DNA of 64,000 nt, taken from positions 122,233 to 186,232 of the forward strand of contig NZ_SSXU01000008.1 in NCBI RefSeq assembly GCF_009469605.1, read 5' to 3'. Shown one piece after another: positions 45,084-54,003 of this stretch. A program made the translations under genes and the position numbers. The notes beneath the pieces were generated by a model that searched no databases, was not told the DNA's origin, and saw only the letters and a program-made list of their open reading frames with translations. Every line of letters begins with the position of its first letter. Positions within the stretch are counted from its first letter, which is position 1. Origin of the DNA: Zoogloea sp. 1C4 (GTDB lineage Bacteria; Pseudomonadota; Gammaproteobacteria; Burkholderiales; Rhodocyclaceae).

Positions 45084-46787
45084 ATGCTGCGCAAACTCTT
45101 CAAGTTCCACGGCGGCGTGAAGCCGCAGACCAACAAGACCGAATCCACCACCGCGCCCATCGGGCAGGTGCCGCTGCCCGATCGTCTGGTCATCCCGCTC
45201 CACCAGGCGGTGGGCGGTCACCCGCGGCCCCTCGTGGCCCCCGGCGACAAGGTCTTCAAGGGGCAGCGCATCGGTGGCGCCGACGGCAACCTGTCGTCGG
45301 CCGTGCATGCCTCCACCTCCGGCATCGTCCGCGACGTGGCACCCGCGCTGATGCCCCACACCTCCGGCCTCGAAGCCCTGTCGGTCATCATCGAACCCGA
45401 CGGCGACGACGCCTGGGGGCAGCTCGACACCATCAACTTCCGCAGCGCACCGCCCGACGAAGTGCGCGACTACCTGCGAGACGCCGGCGTCGTGGGCCTT
45501 GGCGGCGCGGTGTTCCCCAGCTATGCCAAGCTCAAGCCGGGCAAGGAAGGCCGCCTCAAGACGCTGGTCATCAACGGCGCCGAGTGCGAGCCCTTCATCA
45601 CCTGCGACGACCTGCTGATGCGCGAGCGCGCCCCCGAGATGCTCAAGGGCATCATCGCGATGCGCCACATGCTGCAGGCCGAGGAAGTGCTGATCGGCAT
45701 CGAGGACAACAAGCCCGAAGCCGTCGCCGCCGTGCAGGCTGCGATCGCCGCCAGCGGCGAGACGGGCATCGAGGCCGTCGCCATCCCCACCCGCTATCCC
45801 GCGGGCGGCGCCAAGCAGCTCATCCGCGTACTCACCGGCATCGAAGTCCCCCACGGCCGGCGCTCCACCGATTTCGGCGTGCAGTGCTTCAACGTGGGCA
45901 CCGCGTTCAGCATCTACGAAGCCCTCGAATTCGGCCGGCCGCTGATCTCCCGCGTCGTCACCGTCGCCGGCAACGTCAATGCCCCGCGCAACTACGACGT
46001 GCTGATCGGCACGCCGATGGATCACCTGGTCCGCCTCGCCGGCCCCCGCGCCGACACCGACCGCTACATCATGGGCGGCCCGATGATGGGCGTGCGCCTG
46101 CCGCGCTTCGACGTGCCCGTGGTCAAGGCCACCAACTGCATCCTGGTAGGCAGCGCAGCCCTGTTCCCGGCCCCCGCGCCCGAGATGCCATGCATCCGCT
46201 GCGGCGAGTGCGCCAAGGCCTGCCCGGCCGATCTGGCCCCCTTCGAGATGTACTGGTTCTCCCGCGCCAAGAACTTCGGCAAGGCGCAGGAATACCACCT
46301 CTTCGACTGCATTGAATGCGGCTGCTGCAGCTTCGTGTGCCCGTCCCACATCCCGCTAGTGGATTACTTCCGCTTCTCCAAGAGCGAGATCTGGGCCCGC
46401 GAGCGCGAGAAGGAAGCCGCCGACGCCGCCCGCGACCGCTTCGAGTTCAAGAATTACCGTCAGGAACGCGAGAAGCAGGAAAAAGCCGAGAAGCTCGCCG
46501 CCAAGGCCGCCGCCACCCGCGAGAAGGTCGCTGCCGAAGGCGCGGCCCCGGCTGCCGACGCCCCTTCTGCACCTGCGGCTAAACCCAAGCCCTCCGTCGA
46601 CCCGGCCAAGCTCGCACTGATCGAGGCCGCGATGGAGAAGGCTCGCCAGCAGAAGGCCCAGGCCGCCCCGAAGAACACCGAGGTCGCCGCCCCCGAGATC
46701 AAGGCCGAGATGGCCGCCATCGACGCCCGCCGCGAAGCCGCCGGGGCCGACAAGCCCGCCGACGCGCCGCCCGCTTCAGGCGCCTGA
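45084..46787 (+). CDS. rsxC: Electron transport complex subunit RsxC/RnfC
   Basis: Peripheral NADH/FMN and iron-sulfur subunit, 567 aa. GGAVFPSYAKL and NGAECEPFITCDD are the FMN/NADH region; two clusters are CIRCGECAKACP and CIECGCCSFVCPSHIP. After about residue 440 the protein becomes a charged Ala/Lys/Glu-rich coiled tail, as in gammaproteobacterial RsxC. The 41-bp gap after rsxB contains no other gene. Confidence 0.97.
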   Translation: MLRKLFKFHGGVKPQTNKTESTTAPIGQVPLPDRLVIPLHQAVGGHPRPLVAPGDKVFKGQRIGGADGNLSSAVHASTSGIVRDVAPALMPHTSGLEALSVIIEPDGDDAWGQLDTINFRSAPPDEVRDYLRDAGVVGLGGAVFPSYAKLKPGKEGRLKTLVINGAECEPFITCDDLLMRERAPEMLKGIIAMRHMLQAEEVLIGIEDNKPEAVAAVQAAIAASGETGIEAVAIPTRYPAGGAKQLIRVLTGIEVPHGRRSTDFGVQCFNVGTAFSIYEALEFGRPLISRVVTVAGNVNAPRNYDVLIGTPMDHLVRLAGPRADTDRYIMGGPMMGVRLPRFDVPVVKATNCILVGSAALFPAPAPEMPCIRCGECAKACPADLAPFEMYWFSRAKNFGKAQEYHLFDCIECGCCSFVCPSHIPLVDYFRFSKSEIWAREREKEAADAARDRFEFKNYRQEREKQEKAEKLAAKAAATREKVAAEGAAPAADAPSAPAAKPKPSVDPAKLALIEAAMEKARQQKAQAAPKNTEVAAPEIKAEMAAIDARREAAGADKPADAPPASGA

Positions 46788-46808
46788 GCCCCTTTCTCGC
46801 ACACTCCG

Positions 46809-47831
46809 ATGATCAATTCCCCCTTCGTCCGCAAATCCGCCAGCGTCCAGCAGGTCATGCTGAAGGTGCTGCTGGCCCTCGTGCCGGGCATCGCCGCCTA
46901 TGTCTGGTTCTTTGGCGCCGGCATCCTGGTTCAGCTCGCCATCGCCTCCGCCGCCGCCCTGGCCGGCGAAGCCGCCATGCTCGCCATCCGCGGCAAACCC
47001 AAAGCGATCTTCCTCACCGATCTCTCGGCCATCGTCACCGCCTGGCTGATCGCCCTCACCTTCCCGCCCATCGTGCCCTGGTGGCTCACCGTCACCGGCA
47101 CCCTGCTGGCGGTGGTGGTGGTCAAGCAGCTCTACGGCGGCCTCGGCCAGAACCCCTTCAACCCGGCCATGGCGGCCTTCTGCCTGATGATCGTCGCCTA
47201 CCCGGCGCTGATGTCCCAGTGGCCCGCCGCTGGCCAGCTTGATTTCGGCACCCAGCTCAAGCTGATCTTCGGTGGCCTGCGCGATGTGGACGCCATCACC
47301 GGCGCCACCCCCCTCGACGCCCTGCGCACCGCCCTGCGCGGCGCCACCAACCCCGACTCCCCCTTCCACGGCCTGCGCGCCAGCCAGCTCCAGGATGGCC
47401 CGGCCTTCGGCATGATGGGCGGCAAGGGCGGCGAATGGGTCGCCCTCGGTTACCTCGTCGGCGGCCTGTGGCTGATCCAGCAGCGCATCATCACCTGGCA
47501 CATCCCGGCGGCCTTCTGCGGTGCGCTGTTCGTCGTGGCCGGCCTGATGTGGGGCCTCCATCCCGACGGCTTCGCCTCGCCGCTGTTCCACCTGGCCTCC
47601 GGCGGCGCGATGATCGGCGCCTTCTTCATCCTGACCGACCCGGTCTCCGGCGCCACCACCGCCCGCGGCAAACTGCTCTTCGCGGCCGGCGCGGCGGTGC
47701 TCACCTTCGTGATCCGTGCCTTCGGCGCCTATCCGGACGGCGTCGCCTTCGCCACCCTGCTGATGAACATCCTCGTGCCGATCATCGACATGAAGACCCA
47801 GGCGCCGGTGTTCGGCCACAAGAAAGACTGA
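46809..47831 (+). CDS. rsxD: Electron transport complex subunit RsxD/RnfD
   Basis: Integral membrane flavoprotein, 340 aa, about nine helices. The covalent FMN threonine motif region DAITGATPLDALR is present, as are GGLGQNPFNPAMAAF and TDPVSGATT. Lies 21 bp after rsxC and 1 bp before rsxG. Part of the membrane core of the complex. Confidence 0.97.
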   Translation: MINSPFVRKSASVQQVMLKVLLALVPGIAAYVWFFGAGILVQLAIASAAALAGEAAMLAIRGKPKAIFLTDLSAIVTAWLIALTFPPIVPWWLTVTGTLLAVVVVKQLYGGLGQNPFNPAMAAFCLMIVAYPALMSQWPAAGQLDFGTQLKLIFGGLRDVDAITGATPLDALRTALRGATNPDSPFHGLRASQLQDGPAFGMMGGKGGEWVALGYLVGGLWLIQQRIITWHIPAAFCGALFVVAGLMWGLHPDGFASPLFHLASGGAMIGAFFILTDPVSGATTARGKLLFAAGAAVLTFVIRAFGAYPDGVAFATLLMNILVPIIDMKTQAPVFGHKKD

Positions 47832-47832
47832 C

Positions 47833-48498
47833 ATGAGCGAGACCACCGCCCTCCGGCTGTCCGCCCGCACCGGCACCATCATGGTGGCCTTCACCGTGGT
47901 GTTCACCGCCCTGATGGCCTTCACCTACGGCGCTACTAAAGTCCAGATCGACGCCGCCGCGGCCGACGAGAAGATGAAGCTCATCTCCGAAGTCCTGCCC
48001 GCCAGCAGCTTCGACAACGTGCTGCTCGACGACTTCGTCGCCCTCGGCCCCACGCCTGCGCTGGGCCTCGACGAAGGCGGCCGCATCTACCGGGCCCGCA
48101 AGGCCGGCGCGCCCGCCGGGCTGCTCCTCGAAACCATCGCGCCCGACGGCTACAGCGGCCGCATCGACCTGATCGTCGCCGTGCGCGCCGATGGCAGCGT
48201 CTCCGGCGTCCGCGCCGTCACCCATCGTGAAACCCCGGGCCTCGGCGACTACATCGACCCCAAGAAGGACAAGAACAAGGCCTCCCCCTGGATCGCCCAG
48301 TTCGCCGACATCAAGGCCGCCGACCTGCCCGGCTGCAAGGTGAAGAAGGACGGCGGCCAGATCGCCTACCACACCGGCGCCACCATCAGCGCCCGCGCGG
48401 TGACCAACGCGGTGGCCCGCGCCGCCCGCTTTGCCGCCGACAACCAGGATCGGCTCTTTGCGGCGCAAAACGGCGCCAAATTTGCCGGCACCCCCTGA
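47833..48498 (+). CDS. rsxG: Electron transport complex subunit RsxG/RnfG
   Basis: Membrane-anchored periplasmic flavoprotein, 221 aa. One N-terminal helix (about 15-35), then an FMN-binding domain with GYSGRIDLIVAV, THRETPGLGDYI and the covalent-FMN motif HTGATISARAV. Typical length and position in the operon. Confidence 0.96.
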   Translation: MSETTALRLSARTGTIMVAFTVVFTALMAFTYGATKVQIDAAAADEKMKLISEVLPASSFDNVLLDDFVALGPTPALGLDEGGRIYRARKAGAPAGLLLETIAPDGYSGRIDLIVAVRADGSVSGVRAVTHRETPGLGDYIDPKKDKNKASPWIAQFADIKAADLPGCKVKKDGGQIAYHTGATISARAVTNAVARAARFAADNQDRLFAAQNGAKFAGTP

Positions 48499-48510
48499 CG
48501 GAGCACCGCC

Positions 48511-49191
48511 ATGGACATTCAAGCCTATAAAGACATCGCCTGGAACGGCATCTGGAAGCAGAACACCGGCGTCGTCCAGATCCTCGGCCTGTGCCCGATC
48601 CTCGCCATCAGCACCAACATCGTCAACGCGGTCAGCCTGGGCCTTGCCACCATCCTGGTGATGGCCATGTCCAACCTGGTGATCGCCGCGCTGCGCAATT
48701 TCATCCCCTACGAGATCCGCATCCCGGTGTTCATCCTGATCATCGCGGCGCTCGTCACCGTCGTCGATCTGGCCTTCAACGCCTACCTCCACGAGCTTTA
48801 CCTGGTGCTCGGCATCTTCATCCCGCTGATCGTCACCAACTGCATCGTGCTCGCCCGGGTCGAGGCCTTTGCCGCCAAGAACGAACCCGGTGGCTCGACG
48901 GTGGACGGCATCGCGATGGGCATCGGCCTCACCCTCGTGCTGGCCGTGCTGGGCGCCATGCGTGAGGTGGTCGGCAGCGGCACCCTGCTGTCGGGCATCG
49001 ACATGATCTTCCCCGGCATGCAGCCCATCGTGCTGTTCGGCGACGACTACCCGGGCTTCCTGGTCGCCATCCTGCCGCCGGGCGCCTTCATCGCGCTGGG
49101 CTGCCTGATCGCCGGCCGCAACTGGATCGAAGCCCGCAAGCTGGCCCGCGCCCACGCCGCCGCCCTCGCGGCCAAGGCTGCCGAGGCCTGA
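48511..49191 (+). CDS. rsxE: Electron transport complex subunit RsxE/RnfE
   Basis: Integral membrane subunit homologous to RsxA in inverted topology, 226 aa. NTGVVQILGLCPILAISTNIVNAVSLG and IPLIVTNCIVLARVEAFAAKNEPGGSTVDGIAMG are diagnostic. Last rsx gene, 7 bp before nth. Confidence 0.97.
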   Translation: MDIQAYKDIAWNGIWKQNTGVVQILGLCPILAISTNIVNAVSLGLATILVMAMSNLVIAALRNFIPYEIRIPVFILIIAALVTVVDLAFNAYLHELYLVLGIFIPLIVTNCIVLARVEAFAAKNEPGGSTVDGIAMGIGLTLVLAVLGAMREVVGSGTLLSGIDMIFPGMQPIVLFGDDYPGFLVAILPPGAFIALGCLIAGRNWIEARKLARAHAAALAAKAAEA

Positions 49192-49198
49192 CCACGCC

Positions 49199-49834
49199 AT
49201 GGCCGACATGCGCCTCGCGGCGGTCGCCGAAGCCTTCCGCCGGCTACGGGACGCAAACCCCAACCCGACCACCGAACTCGAATACGCCTCACCCTTCCAG
49301 CTGCTGGTGGCCGTGGTGCTGTCGGCCCAGGCCACCGACAAGGGCGTGAACATCGCCACCCGCAAGCTGTTTGCGGCGGCCCCCACGCCCGAGGCGATGG
49401 CGGATCTGGGCGAGGACGGCATCGCCGAATACATCAAGACCATCGGCTTGTTCCGCAACAAGGCCAAGAACACCGCGCAGCTCTCGCGCCTGCTGCTCGA
49501 GCGCCACGGCGGCGAAGTGCCCAACGACCGCGAAGCCCTCGAAGCCCTGCCCGGCGTCGGCCGCAAGACCGCCAACGTGGTGCTCAACACCATCTTCGGC
49601 GAGCCGACGATGGCCGTGGACACCCACATCTTCCGACTCGCCAACCGCACCGGCCTCGCCCCCGGCAAGGACGTGCTGGAAGTCGAAAAGCGCCTCGTGC
49701 GGCGCATCCCCAAGGAGTACCTGCGCGACGCCCACCACTGGCTCATCCTCCACGGCCGCTACGTGTGCGTCGCCCGCAAGCCCAAGTGCGACGAATGCAT
49801 CATCCGCGACCTGTGCCTCTATAAAGGGAAGTAG
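49199..49834 (+). CDS. nth: Endonuclease III (DNA glycosylase/AP lyase)
   Basis: Base-excision repair enzyme removing oxidised pyrimidines. 211 aa. Helix-hairpin-helix LEALPGVGRKTANVVLN (with catalytic Lys), Asp in VDTHIFRLANRTGL, and the C-terminal [4Fe-4S] motif C-x6-C-x2-C-x5-C (CVARKPKCDECIIRDLC). It ends the rsx operon, an association conserved from E. coli. Confidence 0.98.
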   Translation: MADMRLAAVAEAFRRLRDANPNPTTELEYASPFQLLVAVVLSAQATDKGVNIATRKLFAAAPTPEAMADLGEDGIAEYIKTIGLFRNKAKNTAQLSRLLLERHGGEVPNDREALEALPGVGRKTANVVLNTIFGEPTMAVDTHIFRLANRTGLAPGKDVLEVEKRLVRRIPKEYLRDAHHWLILHGRYVCVARKPKCDECIIRDLCLYKGK

Positions 49835-49844
49835 GGATTGGAAA

Positions 49845-49915
49845 ATGGGGAGTGGGACGCAACCACCTCCCCATCTCCCGGCCCCCACTCCCCATTACCC
49901 AATACCCACTCCCCA
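49845..49915. repeat. Intergenic inverted repeat, GGGAGTGGG type
   Basis: ATGGGGAGTGGG (49845-49856) is repeated inverted as CCCACTCCCCAT (49884-49895), and the right half recurs as CCCACTCCCCA (49905-49915). It fills the nth-DUF1841 gap. The two right-hand copies are separated by TACCCAATA, so it could be a dispersed element with hairpin potential, and could terminate the rsx-nth transcript. Confidence 0.7.
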
Positions 49916-49921
49916 AAAACC

Positions 49922-50350
49922 ATGTTCGATCCTTCCCGTGACCAGGCCCGCCAGTTCTTCGTCGATTCCTGGCGCAAGCACCAGAACCGCGAAGTCCTGA
50001 CTCAGCTCGAGATCATCGCCGCCGACCTTGTCGCCCATCATCCCGAGTACCACGCCCTGATCAGCGATCCCGACGGCGTGCAGAAGGATTTCAGCCCCGA
50101 CGACGGCCAGATCAACCCCTTCCTGCACCTGTCGCTGCATCTGGCGATCGAGGAACAGCTGTCGATCAACCAGCCGCCGGGCATCCGTGAAGCCTTCGAG
50201 CACGCCCAGGCTCGCCACGGCGACCGCCACGCAGCGCTCCACGACGTGCTCGAATGCCTTGGCGAAACCATCTGGCGCGCCCAGCGCGACAAGGCGCCCC
50301 TAGACGGCAAGGCCTACGTCGAATGCGTGTGGAAGCGCGCCGGCAGCTGA
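49922..50350 (+). CDS. DUF1841 family protein
   Basis: Soluble 142-aa protein conserved in betaproteobacteria. Hallmarks: MFDPSRDQARQFFVDSW, NPFLHLSLHLAIEEQLSINQPPGI and ALHDVLECLGETIWRAQRDK, including the His-rich helix HLSLHLAIEEQ that could bind metal. No function is known. It follows nth after a repeat-filled gap and is closed by a strong terminator. Confidence 0.88.
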   Translation: MFDPSRDQARQFFVDSWRKHQNREVLTQLEIIAADLVAHHPEYHALISDPDGVQKDFSPDDGQINPFLHLSLHLAIEEQLSINQPPGIREAFEHAQARHGDRHAALHDVLECLGETIWRAQRDKAPLDGKAYVECVWKRAGS

Positions 50351-50372
50351 GCCCCGCAGCCCTCGCCTACCG

Positions 50373-50395
50373 CCCCCGGCCCCGCCGGGGGTTTT
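50373..50395 (+). terminator. Terminator after the DUF1841 gene
   Basis: 8-bp stem CCCCCGGC / GCCGGGGG with a 3-nt loop followed by TTTT. Confidence 0.8.
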
Positions 50396-50451
50396 CATTT
50401 GGGCCGGCCCGTTGGCGCGCCCAATCCCATTTCAGTGATTAGCTTCTTCCT

Positions 50452-50489
50452 TTTAATTGGTTCGGCCAGCGCTGCCACGTCCCTAGACT
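50452..50489 (+). promoter_or_regulatory. Sulfur-block promoter 1 (TTTAATTGGTTC element plus -10)
   Basis: TTTAATTGGTTC (50452-50463), then TAGACT (50484-50489). Taking TTCGGC (50461-50466) as -35, the spacer is 17 bp. The same 12-mer with identical spacing occurs at 52363 and 61149. Probably an activator site overlapping a weak -35, upstream of the sulfate-binding protein gene. Confidence 0.6.
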
Positions 50490-50524
50490 TGGCACATCCC
50501 GTTGCCAATCCAAAGGAATTCACC

Positions 50525-51532
50525 ATGTCTCGTCACTTCAAGCGCAGCCTCGTCGCCGGCCTCCTCGCCCTCGGCCTCGCCGCCCCCGCCTTTGCCCAGC
50601 AGACCCTGCTCAACGTCTCCTACGACCCGACCCGCGAGCTCTACCAGGACTTCAACGCGGCCTTCGCCAAATACTGGAAGAACAAGACCAACGAGACGGT
50701 CACCGTCAAGCAATCCCACGGCGGCTCGGGCAAGCAGGCCCGCTCGGTGATCGACGGCCTCGAAGCCGACGTGGTCACCCTGGCCCTCGCCTACGACGTG
50801 GACGCCCTCGCCGAAAAGGCCAAGCTGATCCCCGCCGACTGGCAGAAGCGCCTCCCCCACAACGCCTCGCCCTACACCTCGACCATCGTCTTCCTGGTAC
50901 GCAAGGGCAACCCCAAGCAGATCCGCGACTGGAACGACCTCGCCAAGCCCGGCGTCGCGGTCGTCACCCCCAACCCCAAGACCTCCGGCGGTGCCCGCTG
51001 GAACTACCTCGCCGCCTGGGGCTACGCCCTCAAGCAGCCCGGCGGCACCGACGCCAGCGCGAAGGATTTCGTGAAGAAGCTGTTCGCCAACGTGCGCGTG
51101 CTCGATTCCGGCGCCCGGGGCGCCACCACCACCTTTGTGGAGCGCGGCATCGGCGACGTGCTGATCGCCTGGGAGAACGAAGCCTACCTGGCCATCAAGG
51201 AGCTCGGCCCGGACAAGTTCGACCTCGTCACCCCGTCCATCTCCATCCTCGCCGAACCACCCGTGAGCATCGTGGACAAGGTGGTGGACAAGCGCGGCAC
51301 CCGCAAGCTCGCCACCGCCTATCTCGAATACCTGTACTCCCCGGAAGGCCAGACCCTCGCCGGCGACAACTACTACCGCCCCCGCGACCCGAAGATCGCC
51401 GCGAAGTACGCAAAGCAGTTTGCCCCGGTCAAGCTCTTCACCATCGACGACACCTTTGGCGGCTGGACGAAGGCCCAGCAGCTTCACTTCGCCGACGGCG
51501 GCATCTTCGACCAGATCACCACCGTCCGCTGA
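50525..51532 (+). CDS. sbp: Periplasmic sulfate-binding protein (Sbp/CysP family)
   Basis: Solute-binding protein delivering sulfate (or thiosulfate) to a CysTWA transporter. 335 aa; signal peptide ending AFA (about residue 21-23). Typical blocks: [100 protein letters not shown]. The cysT/W/A genes are not adjacent. Its promoter carries the 12-bp element shared with two other units of this block, so sulfur limitation probably induces it. Confidence 0.95.
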   Translation: MSRHFKRSLVAGLLALGLAAPAFAQQTLLNVSYDPTRELYQDFNAAFAKYWKNKTNETVTVKQSHGGSGKQARSVIDGLEADVVTLALAYDVDALAEKAKLIPADWQKRLPHNASPYTSTIVFLVRKGNPKQIRDWNDLAKPGVAVVTPNPKTSGGARWNYLAAWGYALKQPGGTDASAKDFVKKLFANVRVLDSGARGATTTFVERGIGDVLIAWENEAYLAIKELGPDKFDLVTPSISILAEPPVSIVDKVVDKRGTRKLATAYLEYLYSPEGQTLAGDNYYRPRDPKIAAKYAKQFAPVKLFTIDDTFGGWTKAQQLHFADGGIFDQITTVR

Positions 51533-51543
51533 GGCCACACGCC

Positions 51544-52212
51544 ATGTCCCACACCACCCTCATCGTGCCCGGCTTTCAGGGGAGCGGGCCGGCGCACTGG
51601 CAGAGCTGGATCGAGGCGCAGTTGCCCGGCGCCCGCCGCGTCGCCAACATCGACTGGGAGCGGCCGATCCTCGCCCGCTGGGCCAACGCCGTGCGGGATG
51701 CCATCGACCGCTCGCCCGGGCCGGTGTGGGTGGTGGCCCACAGCTTCGGCTGTCTCGCCTCGGTAGTTGCGGCGGCCGACCGCCCCGACCGGGTTGCCGG
51801 CCTCATGCTCGTCGCCCCGGCAGATCCGGACCGCTTCACCCCCACCGGCCTGCGGGACGCAACCGACCACCACGACCGGGACAGCCTCGCCCAGTGGATT
51901 CCCCGCCACGCCCTGCCGGCCCCCAGCCTGGTGGTGGCCAGCACCAACGACCCGTGGGTGCGGCTGTCGTCCGCCGCCTACTGGGCCGACTGCTGGGGCA
52001 GCCAGCTCGTGGATATCGGGCCAGCCGGCCACATCAACGTGGATTCCGGCCACGGCCCGTGGCCCCAGGGCCTCGCCCTGCTCCAGCGCCTTCAGGCCGC
52101 CTGCGAAGACCTGCCGCTCGGCAGCATCGACAACAGCTCGATCAACCGCCGGGGCCGCCACAGCGCACTCGCCAGACTCCGCCACCGCACCCGCCAGATC
52201 GCCGGCATCTGA
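51544..52212 (+). CDS. RBBP9/YdeN-type serine hydrolase
   Basis: Small alpha/beta hydrolase of 222 aa. LIVPGFQGSGPAHWQSW at the N-terminus, nucleophile elbow VVAHSFGCLAS, SLVVASTNDPWV (acid) and GPAGHINVDSGHGPWPQG (His) are the exact RBBP9/YdeN pattern. It follows sbp by 11 bp and is probably co-transcribed. In many proteobacteria such genes accompany sulfonate/sulfate uptake genes; the substrate is unknown. The last about 30 residues are basic. Confidence 0.88.
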   Translation: MSHTTLIVPGFQGSGPAHWQSWIEAQLPGARRVANIDWERPILARWANAVRDAIDRSPGPVWVVAHSFGCLASVVAAADRPDRVAGLMLVAPADPDRFTPTGLRDATDHHDRDSLAQWIPRHALPAPSLVVASTNDPWVRLSSAAYWADCWGSQLVDIGPAGHINVDSGHGPWPQGLALLQRLQAACEDLPLGSIDNSSINRRGRHSALARLRHRTRQIAGI

Positions 52213-52362
52213 CCGCCGCAAACCGCCCGCGCCCGGGTCCGCAAGGACACCGGGCTGCACGCCGTGGACGCACAGCACCCGCCACACCCATCGGGCCTCA
52301 CCGCCCGAAATCCCCATGCTGCGTGCAAAGCTCTGCACGAATCATCTGCATAGCTCTGCAGA

Positions 52363-52400
52363 TTTAATTGGTTCAGGTGCCAGACCCCGGCGAATAAAGT
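52363..52400 (+). promoter_or_regulatory. Sulfur-block promoter 2 (TTTAATTGGTTC element plus -10) before metN
   Basis: TTTAATTGGTTC (52363-52374) followed, at the same distance as promoter 1, by TAAAGT (52395-52400). Just upstream AGCTCTGCA occurs twice (52329 and 52352 region) and ATCTGCA...TGCAGAT forms an inverted repeat, which may be a regulator site. The 220-bp gap holds no gene. Confidence 0.6.
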
Positions 52401-52432
52401 GGCTGCGTTCCCAGCCCTTTTTGCACCGCACC

Positions 52433-53284
52433 ATGTCCGCTACCCCAGCATCCACGCCCGCCATCGCGCTCAAGGGCGTCTCCCGCCGCTTCACCGACCC
52501 CGGTGGCGGCGAGGTCGGCGTTCGCACCACCGATCTGGTGGTTCCCCAGGGCGAGATTCACGGAATCATCGGCTTCTCGGGCGCCGGCAAGTCGACCCTC
52601 CTGCGCCTGGTCAACCTGCTCGAGCGTCCCGACGCCGGCGAGGTGATCGTCCACGGCCAGAACCTGACCCGGCTTTCGGCCTCCGGCCTGCGCCAGGCCC
52701 GCCACCGCATCGGGATGATCTTCCAGCACTTCAACCTGCTGCATAACCAGACCGTCGCCGAGAACGTCGCGCTGCCCATGCGCATCGCCGGCGCCAGCGC
52801 GGATCACATCAAGAAGCGCGTCGCCACCTGCCTGGATTTCGTCGGGCTGGCAGAGAAGGCCGATGTTTACCCCGGGCGGCTTTCCGGCGGCCAGAAGCAG
52901 CGCGTCGCCATCGCCCGAGCCCTGGCGCCCGAGCCCCACGTGCTCCTCGCCGACGAACCCACCTCGGCCCTCGACCCGCGCACCACGCTGGATCTGCTCG
53001 ACGTGCTGGCCGACGCCAACCGCCAATTCGGCGTGACGATTCTCCTCGTCAGCCACGAGATGGAAGTCGTCCGCCGCCTGTGCCACCGGGTGTCGGTGAT
53101 GGAGGGTGGCCGCATCGTCGAGCAGCTCGACATCGCCAACGGCGCGATTCCCGAAGGCTCCCTGCTTGCCAGCTGGCTGGCCGATTTCGGCGCCGTCGGC
53201 CCGGCCGCCAGCCCATCTCCGACGCAGTCCGAAGCGACTGCGCCCGCCCCGCACCACTTCGCCCTGGAGGCCGCCCATGCCTGA
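52433..53284 (+). CDS. metN: Methionine ABC transporter ATP-binding protein MetN
   Basis: ATPase of the MetNIQ importer. 283 aa; ATG at 52433 follows the promoter, with no strong ribosome site. Walker A GFSGAGKST, Q-loop MIFQHFNLL, signature LSGGQKQRVAIARAL, Walker B VLLADEPTSALD, H-loop VSHEMEV. The C-terminal regulatory region is shorter than the full NIL domain of E. coli MetN and ends in an Ala/Pro-rich tail, so allosteric methionine inhibition may be weak. Overlaps metI by 8 bp. Confidence 0.93.
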   Translation: MSATPASTPAIALKGVSRRFTDPGGGEVGVRTTDLVVPQGEIHGIIGFSGAGKSTLLRLVNLLERPDAGEVIVHGQNLTRLSASGLRQARHRIGMIFQHFNLLHNQTVAENVALPMRIAGASADHIKKRVATCLDFVGLAEKADVYPGRLSGGQKQRVAIARALAPEPHVLLADEPTSALDPRTTLDLLDVLADANRQFGVTILLVSHEMEVVRRLCHRVSVMEGGRIVEQLDIANGAIPEGSLLASWLADFGAVGPAASPSPTQSEATAPAPHHFALEAAHA

Positions 53285-53954
53285 GAACCTCCTCGATACG
53301 CTGATCGAACTGCAGCCCGAGATCCTCAAAGCCACCGGCGAGACCCTGCTGATGCTCGCCATCTGCCTGTCGGTCGCGCTCGTGCTGGGCGGCGCGCTGG
53401 GCATCCTGGTGTTCCTCACCAGCCGTGGCCAGTCGCTGGAACGCTTCCGCGGCTTCAACCTGGTCACCAACGGCGTGATCAACGTGGTGCGCAGCTTCCC
53501 GTTCATCATCCTGCTGGTGGCGATCTCGCCCTTCACCCGGGTGATCGCCGGCACCTCGATCGGGCCGCTGGCGGCCAGCGTGCCGCTGTCCATCGCCGCC
53601 ACCTTCTACTTCGCCCGCCTCATCGAGCAGACCCTCCGCGACGTGCCCCGGGGCGTGATCGAGGCCGCCGAAGCGATGGGCGCCTCGCCGCTGCAGATCG
53701 TCCGCCACGTGCTGCTGGTCGAGGCCCGCTCCGGACTCGTGCTGGCCATCACCGTGCTGGCCGTCAGCTTCCTGTCCTACTCGGCCGTGGCCGGCGTGGT
53801 GGGCGGCGGCGGCATCGGCGATCTGGCGATCCGCTACGGCTACTACCGGTTCCAGACCGACGTGATGGTCATCACCATCGTCCTGCTCATCGCCCTCGTC
53901 CAGAGCGTCCAGTTTGCCGGCCAGTGGCTCGCCCGCCGGATGGACAAGCGCTAA
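53277..53954 (+). CDS. metI: Methionine ABC transporter permease MetI
   Basis: Membrane subunit of MetNIQ, 225 aa, five helices. Permease EAA loop: EAAEAMGASPLQIVRHVLLVEA; also NVVRSFPFIILLVAISPFTR and YSAVAGVVGGGGIGDLAIRYGYYRFQ, which are MetI-specific. ATG lies within the metN 3' end. Followed 49 bp later by metQ. Confidence 0.95.
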   Translation: MPENLLDTLIELQPEILKATGETLLMLAICLSVALVLGGALGILVFLTSRGQSLERFRGFNLVTNGVINVVRSFPFIILLVAISPFTRVIAGTSIGPLAASVPLSIAATFYFARLIEQTLRDVPRGVIEAAEAMGASPLQIVRHVLLVEARSGLVLAITVLAVSFLSYSAVAGVVGGGGIGDLAIRYGYYRFQTDVMVITIVLLIALVQSVQFAGQWLARRMDKR

Positions 53955-54003
53955 ACCCCAAAACAACAACACCTCTAACCCAATCGTTCCGGAGAACATC
54001 ACC

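Noticed and set aside
47782..49746. 654-codon minus-strand frame over rsxG, rsxE and nth
   Set aside because: Same shadow effect; plus-strand rsx and nth motifs are unambiguous.
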